Shown here: positions 11,285 to 19,553 of the stretch, one piece after another
Layout of the letters: each line of letters starts with the position of its first letter
Numbering within the stretch: the first letter of the stretch is position 1
DNA from: Burkholderiales bacterium Ga0077543
GTDB lineage: Bacteria; Pseudomonadota; Gammaproteobacteria; Burkholderiales; Burkholderiaceae_C
Assembly (NCBI GenBank): GCA_001464055.1
Contig: LNET01000074.1
Span: 1 to 64,000, forward strand
DNA length: 64,000 nucleotides
Reading direction: 5' to 3'
Notes under the pieces: generated by a model
The model's input: only the letters and a program-made list of their open reading frames with translations
Databases searched by the model: none
Told to the model about the DNA's origin: nothing
Translations under genes and position numbers: made by a program

Positions 11285-12087
11285 CAGCGCCCGCCGGGAA
11301 ACTGGCGCTGCAGGCTCTGCATCTCGGCCAGGATGTAGCCCATGTGCTCGCTGTGCCGGCCCTGAGTGCCGGTGCTGAGAAAAGGCGTGGCCGGGGGCAG
11401 CACGAGCCGGGCTTCGCTGAAGACTTCGGCCAAATCCCGCTGCCATTCGACTGCCAGGCTGGCGCGCGCCGGGCCCAGACCGCTGTCAAGCGCCGCGGCG
11501 TCGACATCGTCGTTGACGAACATCTCCTGCGTGTAGGGCCAGGCGCGGTGCAGTGCAGCGGCCAGACGGCGGGCCGATTCCTCGGTGCCGTCGCCCAGCC
11601 GCACCACCCAGTCGGCGGCGTGCTGCTGGTGATAACGCGCTTCCTTCACGGCCTTGCCGGCAATGGCTGCCAGCTCGCCGTCGGCCGAATCGGCCAGCCG
11701 GATCCAGATGGCCTTGAACCAGGTGGCCAGCAGGAAGTTGCGAAGCACGGTGTCGGCAAAGTCGCCGCCCGGGGCATGGGCACTGGGCTTGCGCAACGGC
11801 AATTCCACCAGGCTCAGGTTGAAGAAGTCGCGTTCGGCGCGCAGGAAGGCGAGCTGGTCCTCATCGAAGCCGCTGCCTTCCAGCCGTGCCGCGTGGCTCA
11901 GCAGCGCCCGCGCCTGGCCCAGAAGGTCCAGCGCCATGTTGGTCAGGGCGATGTCTTCCTCCAGTACCGGGCCGTGGCCGCACCACTCCGACAGGCGCTG
12001 GGCGTGGATGAGTGCCGTGTCGCCCAGGCGCAGCACGTAGCGCACTGCGGGCGTCGTCTGGACTTTGATGGACCCGGCCGTGGCCAT
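11281..12087 (-). CDS. paaC: 1,2-phenylacetyl-CoA epoxidase subunit PaaC
   Basis: Structural subunit that pairs with PaaA in the ring epoxidase. It is a ferritin-like helical protein of 268 residues; recognisable segments are LRLGDTALIHAQRLSEWCG, LLGQARALL, DQLAFLRAERDFFN and the C-terminal GRHSEHMGYILAEMQSLQR. The ATG at 12087 overlaps the paaB stop by one base (TGATG), fixing the start. Sits between paaB and paaD in the operon. Confidence 0.96.
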   Translation of the reverse strand: MATAGSIKVQTTPAVRYVLRLGDTALIHAQRLSEWCGHGPVLEEDIALTNMALDLLGQARALLSHAARLEGSGFDEDQLAFLRAERDFFNLSLVELPLRKPSAHAPGGDFADTVLRNFLLATWFKAIWIRLADSADGELAAIAGKAVKEARYHQQHAADWVVRLGDGTEESARRLAAALHRAWPYTQEMFVNDDVDAAALDSGLGPARASLAVEWQRDLAEVFSEARLVLPPATPFLSTGTQGRHSEHMGYILAEMQSLQRQFPGGRW

Positions 12088-12380
12088 CACATGTGGTCCA
12101 CCGCCTGCGGCAGCGGGAAGAAGCTGGGGTGACGGTAGATCTTGTCGGCCATCGGGTCGAACAGCATGGGTTCGTCCTCGGACCGGCTGGCAGTGATGTC
12201 GCTGCTGCGAACCACCCAGACGCTGCAGCCTTCCTGGCGCCGGGTATAGACATCGCGTGCCAGTTGCAGCGCCATCGGCGCGTCGGCGGCGTGCAGGCTG
12301 CCGCAGTGCTTGTGGTCGAGCCCCGCCTGCGGGCGCACGAACACTTCCCACAGCGGCCATTCGTTGGCGGCCGGACTCAT
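12087..12380 (-). CDS. paaB: 1,2-phenylacetyl-CoA epoxidase subunit PaaB
   Basis: A 97-residue small subunit of the PaaABCE epoxidase complex. It opens with [25 protein letters not shown] and contains the conserved [12 protein letters not shown] and [15 protein letters not shown]. The ATG overlaps the end of paaA by four bases and its stop overlaps paaC by one. Confidence 0.97.
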   Translation of the reverse strand: MSPAANEWPLWEVFVRPQAGLDHKHCGSLHAADAPMALQLARDVYTRRQEGCSVWVVRSSDITASRSEDEPMLFDPMADKIYRHPSFFPLPQAVDHM

Positions 12381-13378
12381 GCCGCTGCCTCCTTCATGAT
12401 CTGCTTGCGCGCGTGGGCCAGCGCCGCATCGCGAACCCAGGCGCCGTCATCCCAGGCCTTGACTCGCGCACCCAGCCGTTCGGTGTTGCAGGGCCCGTGG
12501 CCGCCAACGACACGCCAGAACTCGGCCCAGTCGATGGGTCCGAAGTCATGGTGGCCGCGCGCCTCGTTCCACTTCAGCTCGGGGTCGGGCAGGGTCACGC
12601 CCAGCACTCGCGCCTGCTCGACGCAGGCGTCGACGAACTTCTGCCGCAGTTCGTCGTTGGACAGGCGCTTGATGCCCCAGCGCATGCTCTGCGCACTGTT
12701 CGGGCTGTCGGCGTCGGGCGGGCCGAACATCATCAGGCTGGGCCACCACCAGCGGTCCACCGCGTCCTGCACCATGGCGCGCTGGGCTTCGCTGCCCTCC
12801 TTCATCATCACCAGCAGGCTGTCGAAGCCCTGGCGCTGGTGGAAGCTTTCCTCGCGGCACACGCGCACCATTGCCCGCGCATAGGGGGCGTAGCTGCAGC
12901 GGGTGAGCGGCACCTGGTTCATGATGGCCGCACCGTCGACGAGCCAGCCGATGGTGCCGATGTCGGCCCAGCTGAGCGTGGGGTAGTTGAAGATGCTGCT
13001 GTACTTGGCCTTGCCGCTGTGCAGGGCCTGGAGCATCTCGTCGCGGCTGGTGCCCAGGGTCTCGGCCGCGGCATACAGGTACAGGCCATGGCCGGCTTCA
13101 TCCTGGATCTTCGCCAGCAGGATGGTCTTGCGCTTGAGCGTGGGCGCGCGCGTCACCCAGTTGCCTTCGGGCAGCATGCCCACGCACTCGCTGTGCGCGT
13201 GCTGGCTGATCTGCCGCACCAGCGTGCGGCGGTAGTGCGCAGGCATCCAGTCCTGCGGCTCGACGAAGGCGCCGGCGGCCACGCGGGCCTCGAAAGCCGC
13301 TTCGCGGGCCGCCTCGTCGGCGTTGCGCACCGGGGCCAGCACGTCGGGTGGCGCGGTGTCCATGGCTTGGGTGTACAT
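12377..13378 (-). CDS. paaA: 1,2-phenylacetyl-CoA epoxidase catalytic subunit PaaA
   Basis: Catalytic di-iron subunit that inserts one oxygen atom into the ring of phenylacetyl-CoA. 333 residues. The carboxylate/histidine ligands can be seen in the helices around [13 protein letters not shown] (E-x2-H) and [12 protein letters not shown] (E-x2-H), within the ferritin-like fold; [19 protein letters not shown] is also diagnostic. Start at ATG 13378; an in-frame ATG five codons later is possible. It follows paaK by 12 bases. Confidence 0.96.
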   Translation of the reverse strand: MYTQAMDTAPPDVLAPVRNADEAAREAAFEARVAAGAFVEPQDWMPAHYRRTLVRQISQHAHSECVGMLPEGNWVTRAPTLKRKTILLAKIQDEAGHGLYLYAAAETLGTSRDEMLQALHSGKAKYSSIFNYPTLSWADIGTIGWLVDGAAIMNQVPLTRCSYAPYARAMVRVCREESFHQRQGFDSLLVMMKEGSEAQRAMVQDAVDRWWWPSLMMFGPPDADSPNSAQSMRWGIKRLSNDELRQKFVDACVEQARVLGVTLPDPELKWNEARGHHDFGPIDWAEFWRVVGGHGPCNTERLGARVKAWDDGAWVRDAALAHARKQIMKEAAA

Positions 13379-13390
13379 GCGGTGCTGTCC

Positions 13391-14701
13391 TTACTTCGCT
13401 GGCTTCGGCCGATGGTCGACGACGCGGCGCGCCTTGCCCACCAGGGTGCGTTCGATGCTTTCCGGCAGGCCCACGTTCACCGCGGTGCTGACGCCGGTCA
13501 GCGCCTTGATGCGCTGCTGCAGTTCATGGCCCAGTGCATCACGGTCTTCGTGACGATGCGCGGGCGCGAGTTCACAGCGCACCTCGACTTCGTCGAGCAG
13601 CGCCGGGCGTGTCACCACCAGTTGGTACTGGCCCGACAGGCGCCCATGCTGCAGCACGATCTCCTCGATCTGCGTCGGGAACAGGTTGACACCGCGGATG
13701 ATGAGCATGTCGTCGCTGCGGCCGACGATCTTGCCCATGCGGCGCATGCTGCGCGCGGTGGGCGGCAGCAGCCGGGTGAGGTCGCGTGTGCGGTAGCGCA
13801 CCACGGGCAGGGCCTGCTTCGTCAGCGTGGTGAAGACGAGCTCGCCTTCTTCGCCTTCGGGCAGCACGGCGCCGGTCTCGGGGTCGACGATCTCCGGGTA
13901 GAAGTGGTCTTCCCACACCACCGGCCCGTCCTTGGCCTCGACACACTCGCTGGCCACGCCCGGACCCATGACCTCGCTCAGGCCGTAGATGTCGACGGCA
14001 TCGATGTCGGCGGCCTGCTCGATCTCGCGGCGCATGGCCTCGGTCCAGGGCTCGGCGCCGAAGATGCCGGTGCGGATGCTCATGCGGCGCGGGTCGCGGC
14101 CGGCACGGCGCATTTCCTCTATCAGTACCTGCATGTAGCTGGGCGTGACCATGATGATGTCGGGGCGGAAGTCCTCGATCAGCTGCAGCTGCTTGTCGGT
14201 CTGGCCGCCGCCCATCGGCACCACGGTGCAGCCCAGTTTCTCGGCGCCGTAATGGGCGCCCAGGCCGCCGGTGAACAGGCCGTAGCCATAGGCCACGTGT
14301 ACGATCGCGCCGGCCCGCCCGCCCGCGGCATGGATGCTGCGCGCCACCAGCTGCGCCCAGGTGTCGATGTCGCTCTGCGTGTAGCCCACCACGGTGGGCT
14401 TGCCGGTGGTGCCGGAAGACGCATGCAGCCGCACCAGCTGTTGCCGCGGCACCGCGAACATGCCGAAGGGGTAATGGGCGCGCAGGTCGGCCTTGGCGGT
14501 GAAGGGGAAGCGGGCCAGGTCGGACAGCTGGCGACAGTCTGAGGGGTGCACGCCTTTCGCGTCGAAGGCAGCTCGGTAATGCGGCACATGGTCGTAGGCG
14601 TGCTGCAGCGACCAGCGCAGGCGCTCCAGCTGAAGCGCCTGCAGTTCGTCGCGGCTGGCGTGCTCGATGGCGTGCAAGCCGCCTTGGCGGGGCGCCTTCA
14701 T
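13391..14701 (-). CDS. paaK: Phenylacetate-CoA ligase
   Basis: Activates phenylacetate to phenylacetyl-CoA with ATP and CoA, the entry step of the pathway. An adenylate-forming enzyme of 436 residues, with the nucleotide loop HASSGTTGKPTVVGYT at about residue 96, VHVAYGYGLFTGG, DIYGLSEVMGPGVA, and the C-terminal hinge RSDDMLIIRGVNLFPTQIE typical of PaaK. It lies 7 bases after paaI. Confidence 0.97.
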   Translation of the reverse strand: MKAPRQGGLHAIEHASRDELQALQLERLRWSLQHAYDHVPHYRAAFDAKGVHPSDCRQLSDLARFPFTAKADLRAHYPFGMFAVPRQQLVRLHASSGTTGKPTVVGYTQSDIDTWAQLVARSIHAAGGRAGAIVHVAYGYGLFTGGLGAHYGAEKLGCTVVPMGGGQTDKQLQLIEDFRPDIIMVTPSYMQVLIEEMRRAGRDPRRMSIRTGIFGAEPWTEAMRREIEQAADIDAVDIYGLSEVMGPGVASECVEAKDGPVVWEDHFYPEIVDPETGAVLPEGEEGELVFTTLTKQALPVVRYRTRDLTRLLPPTARSMRRMGKIVGRSDDMLIIRGVNLFPTQIEEIVLQHGRLSGQYQLVVTRPALLDEVEVRCELAPAHRHEDRDALGHELQQRIKALTGVSTAVNVGLPESIERTLVGKARRVVDHRPKPAK

Positions 14702-14708
14702 CCAGTCC

Positions 14709-15170
14709 TCACGGCGTCTTGCCCATGGGCAGGCCCGGCACCAGCGGCTTGCCCTTGAGCGTGTAGGAACGCCCGCGAAACGCCGCCACGGCCACCCCCA
14801 GCTGGTTGCGAACCGTGACGTCGTAGACGCCCGTGCGGCCGGCCTTGCTCACCTCGACGGCCTCGGCGGTGAGCACGTCCCCGGCGCGTGCCGCGGCGAG
14901 CAGGTTGACGTCGAAGCCCGAAGCCACGGTCTGTTCGTTGTAGCTGTTGCAAGCGAAGGCAAAGGCGCTGTCGGCCAGGGTGCTGACGACGCCGCCGTGG
15001 CAGGTGTCCAGGCCGTTGAGCATGTCTTCGCGCACCATCATCGCCAGCCGCGCCGTTCCAGGCCCGACGGCCAGCACCTGCATGCCCAGCGCCAGGCTCG
15101 CACGATCCCGGCGCCACATGGCTTCACGCGTGGCCTCGGCCACCTGCTGCGGGGTGATGGGGCTGTCCAT
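14709..15170 (-). CDS. paaI: Hydroxyphenylacetyl-CoA thioesterase PaaI
   Basis: A 153-residue hotdog-fold thioesterase that rescues CoA from dead-end aryl-CoA intermediates. The key segment is MLNGLDTCHGGVVSTLADSAF around residues 50-70 (HGG and the catalytic acidic residue of PaaI), with SYNEQTVASGFDVNLLAAARAGD after it. I chose the ATG at 15170 because it follows the paaG stop by two bases; the open frame extending upstream runs over paaG. Confidence 0.95.
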   Translation of the reverse strand: MDSPITPQQVAEATREAMWRRDRASLALGMQVLAVGPGTARLAMMVREDMLNGLDTCHGGVVSTLADSAFAFACNSYNEQTVASGFDVNLLAAARAGDVLTAEAVEVSKAGRTGVYDVTVRNQLGVAVAAFRGRSYTLKGKPLVPGLPMGKTP

Positions 15171-15172
15171 CT

Positions 15173-15964
15173 TCAGCGGTCCTTGAAGATCGGTGTGCGT
15201 CGGGCCTTGAAGGCGGCCACGCCCTCGGCGAAGTCGGGCGCGCTGCCCAGCAGGCGCTGCGCCTGGGCCTCCAGCGTCAGCGCACCGGCCAGGTCGGTGG
15301 TGCCGGCCTCGTCGAGCACGCGGCGGGTTTCGGCCAGGGCGCGGCTGGGCAGCGCCGCCAGGCGCTGCGCCAGCGCGGCGGCGGCGGCAGGCAATTCGTC
15401 GTCGTCCACGCATTGCCAGATCAGGCCGATGCGCTGCGCTTCATCGGCCGGGAGCTTGTCGCCCAGCATCGCCAGCCCCAGCGCCCGGGCGCGGCCTACC
15501 AGGCGCGGCAACAGCCAGCTGCCACCACAGTCGGGCACCAGGCCGATCTTGCTGAAGGCCTGGATGAAGCTGGCGCTGCGCGCGGCCACCACAAGATCGC
15601 AGCAAAGTGCCAGGTTCGCGCCGGCACCGGCCGCCACCCCGTTGACCGCTGCCACCACCGGCACCGGCATGCTGCGCACGCGCAAGGCCAGCGGGCGGTA
15701 GTGGCGTTCGATGACGGCGCCGACGTCCAGCCCCTGACCGGTGTCGACCATGGCCGGGTCATTCAGATCCTGTCCGGCACAGAAGCCGCGGCCGGCACCG
15801 GTGATGACCACGGCCCGCACCGCGGGGTCGGCCGCGGCATCGTTCAGCGCCTGCAGCAGTTCGGCGTGCAGCGCCGCGGTGAAGCTGTTCAGCGCGGCTG
15901 GGCGGTTCAGGGTGAGGTGCCTGACCGCAGCTTCGGTGGCGACGAGGAGGGGGGCTTCGGACAT
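15173..15964 (-). CDS. paaG: 2-(1,2-epoxy-1,2-dihydrophenyl)acetyl-CoA isomerase PaaG
   Basis: Crotonase-fold enzyme that converts the ring epoxide to the seven-membered oxepin-CoA. 263 residues with LNRPAALNSFTAALHAELL, the oxyanion-hole segments TGAGRGFCAGQDLND and VAAVNGVAAGAGANLALCCD, and the PaaG-typical FSKIGLVPDCGGSWLLPRLVG carrying the catalytic aspartate. First gene of the paa operon on the minus strand; the likely operator lies 31 bases upstream of its ATG. Confidence 0.95.
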   Translation of the reverse strand: MSEAPLLVATEAAVRHLTLNRPAALNSFTAALHAELLQALNDAAADPAVRAVVITGAGRGFCAGQDLNDPAMVDTGQGLDVGAVIERHYRPLALRVRSMPVPVVAAVNGVAAGAGANLALCCDLVVAARSASFIQAFSKIGLVPDCGGSWLLPRLVGRARALGLAMLGDKLPADEAQRIGLIWQCVDDDELPAAAAALAQRLAALPSRALAETRRVLDEAGTTDLAGALTLEAQAQRLLGSAPDFAEGVAAFKARRTPIFKDR

Positions 15965-15994
15965 GGCGGCCTTGGGTTGCGACGCCCGGCCTCG

Positions 15995-16018
15995 TTTCTC
16001 GACCGCGCGGTCGAGAAA
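15995..16018. promoter_or_regulatory. Perfect 24-base palindrome, probable PaaR operator
   Basis: The half-site TTTCTCGACCGC is followed directly by its exact reverse complement, giving an uninterrupted palindrome 31 bases upstream of paaG. Its CGACCG/CGGTCG core is of the type bound by TetR regulators of phenylacetate and fatty-acid pathways in betaproteobacteria. The tetR gene ending the operon (9049-9657) is the obvious candidate ligand. Binding is inferred. Confidence 0.75.
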
Positions 16019-16046
16019 TTCTAGGCCGCCCCCGCCAGGCTGGCAT

Positions 16047-17591
16047 TCAGGGTTTTTCCGGCCAGGCCGCCACCTCGTCGGCCACCAGTTTCACCACCAG
16101 GGCGTCCAGGCTCTGCACCGAGTAGTTGCGTACGTCGTGCAGGGTGTCGCGGCCCGGGCCGCTGGCCGGGTCGCGGGCGTCGGCATAGGTCAGGAAGACG
16201 AACCGTCCACCACTGAACTGCGCTGCCTGGCGCAAGGCGGTCTCGCCAGTGGCGTCCAGGCCGCTGGCGCCCACTGTCAGCAGCTTGATGCCGCGGCCCT
16301 GCGCCCCGCGCAGGTCGTCGTCGAAGTGCGGGGCACCGCGGTCCAGGTGCGGCGGGGCGTCGGCCACCAGCAGCACGAGCCGCGCGGTGCCTTCACCGCG
16401 CCAGCTCAGGCGGTGCACAGCGGTGTGCAGGGCTTCGCTCAGCGCCTCGGGGGTGTCGCCGCCGCCGCCGGCCTGCAGCCGCGCCAGCGCAGCCTGGAAG
16501 GCACCCAGGTCGTTGCTGAAGTCGGCACCGTGCACGAAAAAGGCGTCGCCACGGTCGCGGTAGGCCACCAGGGCGAAACACAGGTCGGGCCGGCTGGGCA
16601 GTTCCGCGATCTGGTCGGCGATGCTGCGCATCGAGCGCTTGAGCTTGTCGATCTCGTCGGCCATCGAGCCGGTGGCGTCGATCAGGAAGGCGATGTCGAG
16701 TTGCGCGCGCTGCGGTGCGGCGTCCGACAGGCGGGCCTGCAGCGCGTCCTTCTGGCCGCGCTGCCAGAGCACGCGGGTGCTTTCTCCGCCCTTGCTGACC
16801 TGCACCTCGAACACCTTGCCGGCCATGTCGGCCTGCGGCATCAGCCAGGTGCGGCCGGCGGCGTCGGTGCGCGCCCACAGCGGCTGCGCCCGGCCGGCGG
16901 CATAGACAGCCACGGCAGCATCGGGCACAGGGCGGCCGCGGCCGTCTCGCACTTCCAGGCGCACGCGCTCGGTCACCGCCAGTGCGCGAGGCAGGCGCTG
17001 GACGTTGCGGGCAAGGAAGGCCAGGTACTCGCCGAAGTCGGCGTTGTCGTCGACGAGGCCGGCGGAAACGGGCTCGTGGGCCGGGCGGCGGCGTGATGTG
17101 GCGGGGGGCGCGGCAGCAATCTCGCCATGGCGACGCGAGGCCATCGAAGGCAGTGCGGCCGGCAGTGGTGCAGCCGCAGCCAAGGGTGATGCAGGCTCGG
17201 CGGCCAGGGGCCCGATGGCTGGCACAGCGTCTGCCTCATCTTCCCTGACCAGCCGCTCAGCGCGGTCCATGCCCAGCACGGGAACGGCCCGCCCGCCGGA
17301 ATGCCGAGGCTGGCGCAGGTCGCCTGGCGGTTCGTCCACCGAGAACGCCATCGGCGCGCGACGGCAATGGCCCGCCGCCGGAGCCTCGGGCGCGCCTGCC
17401 CGCGGGCCGGCCCAGATCAGGCCTTTCCAGGGCGTGGCGGCGGCGGGGGCTTCATCCTGCTGTTGCGGCGAAAGCTGCGGCGAGGGCGACAGCCAGTCGC
17501 GTGCCAGCGACACATCGGGCTGAAGGACACTGGCCAGCATCAGCCCGCACAGGGAAAGGCGAAGCGTGGTGGGAAAGACGGGAGTGCGCAT
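16047..17591 (-). CDS. Exported von Willebrand factor type A domain protein
   Basis: A 514-residue protein with an N-terminal signal peptide (LRLSLCGLMLASVLQPDVSLA). Residues 30-200 are Pro/Ala/Arg-rich and probably disordered. An Ig-like or carboxypeptidase-regulatory-like segment follows (RLEVRDGRGRPVPDAAVAVY), then a VWA domain at about 300-490 with the MIDAS motif DATGSMADE, the T of GGDTPEAL and VADAPPH. The ATG at 17591 has GGAG nine bases upstream. Divergent from an ECF sigma gene with 157 bases between the starts, so both may be read from one control region. Function unknown; it is probably periplasmic or surface-located and binds a protein partner through the MIDAS site. Confidence 0.85.
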   Translation of the reverse strand: MRTPVFPTTLRLSLCGLMLASVLQPDVSLARDWLSPSPQLSPQQQDEAPAAATPWKGLIWAGPRAGAPEAPAAGHCRRAPMAFSVDEPPGDLRQPRHSGGRAVPVLGMDRAERLVREDEADAVPAIGPLAAEPASPLAAAAPLPAALPSMASRRHGEIAAAPPATSRRRPAHEPVSAGLVDDNADFGEYLAFLARNVQRLPRALAVTERVRLEVRDGRGRPVPDAAVAVYAAGRAQPLWARTDAAGRTWLMPQADMAGKVFEVQVSKGGESTRVLWQRGQKDALQARLSDAAPQRAQLDIAFLIDATGSMADEIDKLKRSMRSIADQIAELPSRPDLCFALVAYRDRGDAFFVHGADFSNDLGAFQAALARLQAGGGGDTPEALSEALHTAVHRLSWRGEGTARLVLLVADAPPHLDRGAPHFDDDLRGAQGRGIKLLTVGASGLDATGETALRQAAQFSGGRFVFLTYADARDPASGPGRDTLHDVRNYSVQSLDALVVKLVADEVAAWPEKP

Positions 17592-17748
17592 GTTCGGCTC
17601 CAGATGAGGGGACGGAAGCTGATACGGCGCAATCCGGGGAACAGGGTGAATGCTGTCGACGAAAACTATTCGCCGCACTCCTTCACCCCGTTTCTGCCCC
17701 TGCTGCGTAGAAGCCGGGTGGCACACTGAAGCGCACCGCGCACGCCCC

Positions 17749-18405
17749 ATGCCCCGCCCACCGGCCCCCGAACCGCAAGACGACGACGCCTTGATGCGTG
17801 CCTATGCCGAAGGCAACGCGGCCGCTTTCGAACGCCTGTACGACCGCCACCAGGCGGCGCTGTACCGATTTGTGCACCGGTTGCTGGGCCGCGAGGCCGG
17901 CACACAGGCCGAGGAGGTCTTCCAGGACACCTGGCTGCGCGCCATCGAGGCCCGCCATCGCTGGCAGCCGCAGGGCGCCAGTTTCCGCACCTGGCTGTTC
18001 ACGCTGGCCCACCACCGCGCCGTCGACTGCCTGCGCCGCAGCGGCCGCGAGACCGCGCTGCCGGGTTCGGGCACTTCGGCCGACGACGACGCTCCGCCCT
18101 TCGAACCCGTCGGCACCGCCTGGGCCGCCTGGCCGCCCCCGGGCGCCGAGGACCTGGTGCACTGGCGCGCAGCCGGTCGCCGCCTGCTGGACTGCCTGGA
18201 CGCACTGCCCCTGGCGCAGAAGACGGTGTTCCTGATGCACCATGAAGACGGCCTGAGCGTCGACGATCTGGCCAAGGCGCTGGCGCTGGGTTTCGAGACC
18301 GCAAAGACACGGCTGCGCTATGCAATGAGCAAGCTGCGCACTTGCATGGGGGCCTACCTGGCGGCGCCCGTGTCGGGCAACGGGAGCTCCGAGGCGCCGC
18401 AATGA
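17749..18405 (+). CDS. ECF-type RNA polymerase sigma factor
   Basis: A 218-residue extracytoplasmic-function sigma factor. Region 2 is seen at residues 15-95 (NAAAFERLYDRHQAALYRFV, EEVFQDTWLRAIEA, FRTWLFTLAHHRAVDCLRR) and region 4 near the C-terminus (LPLAQKTVFLMHHEDGLSV, ETAKTRLRYAMSKLR). Between them lies a longer than usual acidic/Pro-rich linker. The ATG at 17749 is chosen over an upstream in-frame ATG because homologous sigma factors begin just before region 2. Its stop overlaps the start of the next gene (ATGA), so it is coupled to a probable anti-sigma factor. Confidence 0.92.
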   Translation: MPRPPAPEPQDDDALMRAYAEGNAAAFERLYDRHQAALYRFVHRLLGREAGTQAEEVFQDTWLRAIEARHRWQPQGASFRTWLFTLAHHRAVDCLRRSGRETALPGSGTSADDDAPPFEPVGTAWAAWPPPGAEDLVHWRAAGRRLLDCLDALPLAQKTVFLMHHEDGLSVDDLAKALALGFETAKTRLRYAMSKLRTCMGAYLAAPVSGNGSSEAPQ

Positions 18406-19553
18406 CGAACCCCGACGTCCCGGACGACACCCCCCGCGACGAACATCTGCGCGCCGCCCTGCGCCACGCACCCGACGCCGGCCTGCAGCCACCGCCGCAC
18501 CTGCGCGCGCAGATCGTCGCTGCCGCCCAGCGTGCGCTGACAGAGCCCGGGCGTGCGGCCCCCGCGGCCCGCCCGGGCTGGGCGTGGATGACGAGCCCGC
18601 TGGGCGCTTCGGGCGCGCTGGCCAGCCTGATGCTGGCCGGCGTCATCGGCCTGATGTGGCAGGAAACGCCACCCGGGCCGGCGCTGGACGAGCCTTTGGA
18701 AGCCAGACCGTCGGCACGGTCAGAAGCGCCGGAGGCCCAGGCCTCGGCGACCGTACCGCGCCGGCAGGTCGACATGGAATCTGCCCGGGTGCCCCTGCCC
18801 TTGCCCCCGACACCGGCAGCCCCGCCAGCACCACCACAGCCCACACCGGCCGCGCCGGCCGTTGCCAAGGTGATGCCGCCACGGGCCCCGCTCACCCAGC
18901 CACCAGAGACGGGAGCGCCAGCGGCGCCAGCCGCCGCCAGGGCCGCCGCAGAAGTGACCGCGCCAGAGCCCCAGGCCGATGCACTGGAGCCCAGCAGCGC
19001 AGCGCCACCCCCGCCCGCAGTGCCTGCCGCGTTGCCGCCGGCCGCGCCGCCCGCCATGGTCGAACCGCCTGCACGCCGACCTGTGCCGCTGGCAGCCGCC
19101 GCGCCAGCCATGCCCCCTGCGCCAGCCACAGCGCTGGGCAGCCAGGCGCTGACCAACCGTGCGCAGTCCGCACGGACCCAGGGCAGCGCACCCGAGTCGG
19201 CGCCGACGCAGGCCGCAGCCATGCGCTGGCACATCGACGGTGTCGAGCGTGGCGCTGCATCGCCGGGATGGGTCCAGGCGGCACAGCGGCTCGACCTTCG
19301 CCTGGGCCAGCCGAGCGAATTCCTTCAGCTGGCCGACGCCCGCCAGATCGATCTCGTCGAGCCCTCGGGCGCCGTCATCCGGCTCTGGCTGGGCGAAACC
19401 CAATTGCTGTGGTGTCCGGCCGACAGCAGCGCCTGCCGGCTGTCGACCCTGGTGCCTGCCACCGCGGACAGCCTGCTGCGCCTGCTTCCGGCTGCGCCTG
19501 CCGCTCCTGCTGCAGATCCGCCCGATCAGACGCCGAAGCGCGACTCCAGGTAA
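18402..19553 (+). CDS. Putative membrane anti-sigma factor with Ala/Pro-rich linker
   Basis: A 383-residue protein translationally coupled to the ECF sigma gene by a four-base ATGA overlap. A cytoplasmic N-terminus of about 65 residues (DEHLRAALRHAPDAG) precedes one membrane segment (GASGALASLMLAGVIGLMW). About 170 residues of Ala/Pro-rich linker then lead to a compact C-terminal domain of about 100 residues (RWHIDGVERGAASPGWVQ, EFLQLADARQIDLVEPSG) with two cysteines, in LLWCPADSSACRL, that could pair in the periplasm. The zinc anti-sigma motif (H-x3-C-x2-C) is absent. The role is inferred from gene order and topology. Its 3' end overlaps the convergent aminopeptidase gene by 28 bases. Confidence 0.72.
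   Translation: MTNPDVPDDTPRDEHLRAALRHAPDAGLQPPPHLRAQIVAAAQRALTEPGRAAPAARPGWAWMTSPLGASGALASLMLAGVIGLMWQETPPGPALDEPLEARPSARSEAPEAQASATVPRRQVDMESARVPLPLPPTPAAPPAPPQPTPAAPAVAKVMPPRAPLTQPPETGAPAAPAAARAAAEVTAPEPQADALEPSSAAPPPPAVPAALPPAAPPAMVEPPARRPVPLAAAAPAMPPAPATALGSQALTNRAQSARTQGSAPESAPTQAAAMRWHIDGVERGAASPGWVQAAQRLDLRLGQPSEFLQLADARQIDLVEPSGAVIRLWLGETQLLWCPADSSACRLSTLVPATADSLLRLLPAAPAAPAADPPDQTPKRDSR

Noticed and set aside
12257..14542. Long plus-strand open frame of 761 codons
   Set aside because: It is antisense to paaA and paaK, lacks any recognisable domain and shows the composition of a shadow frame in GC-rich DNA.
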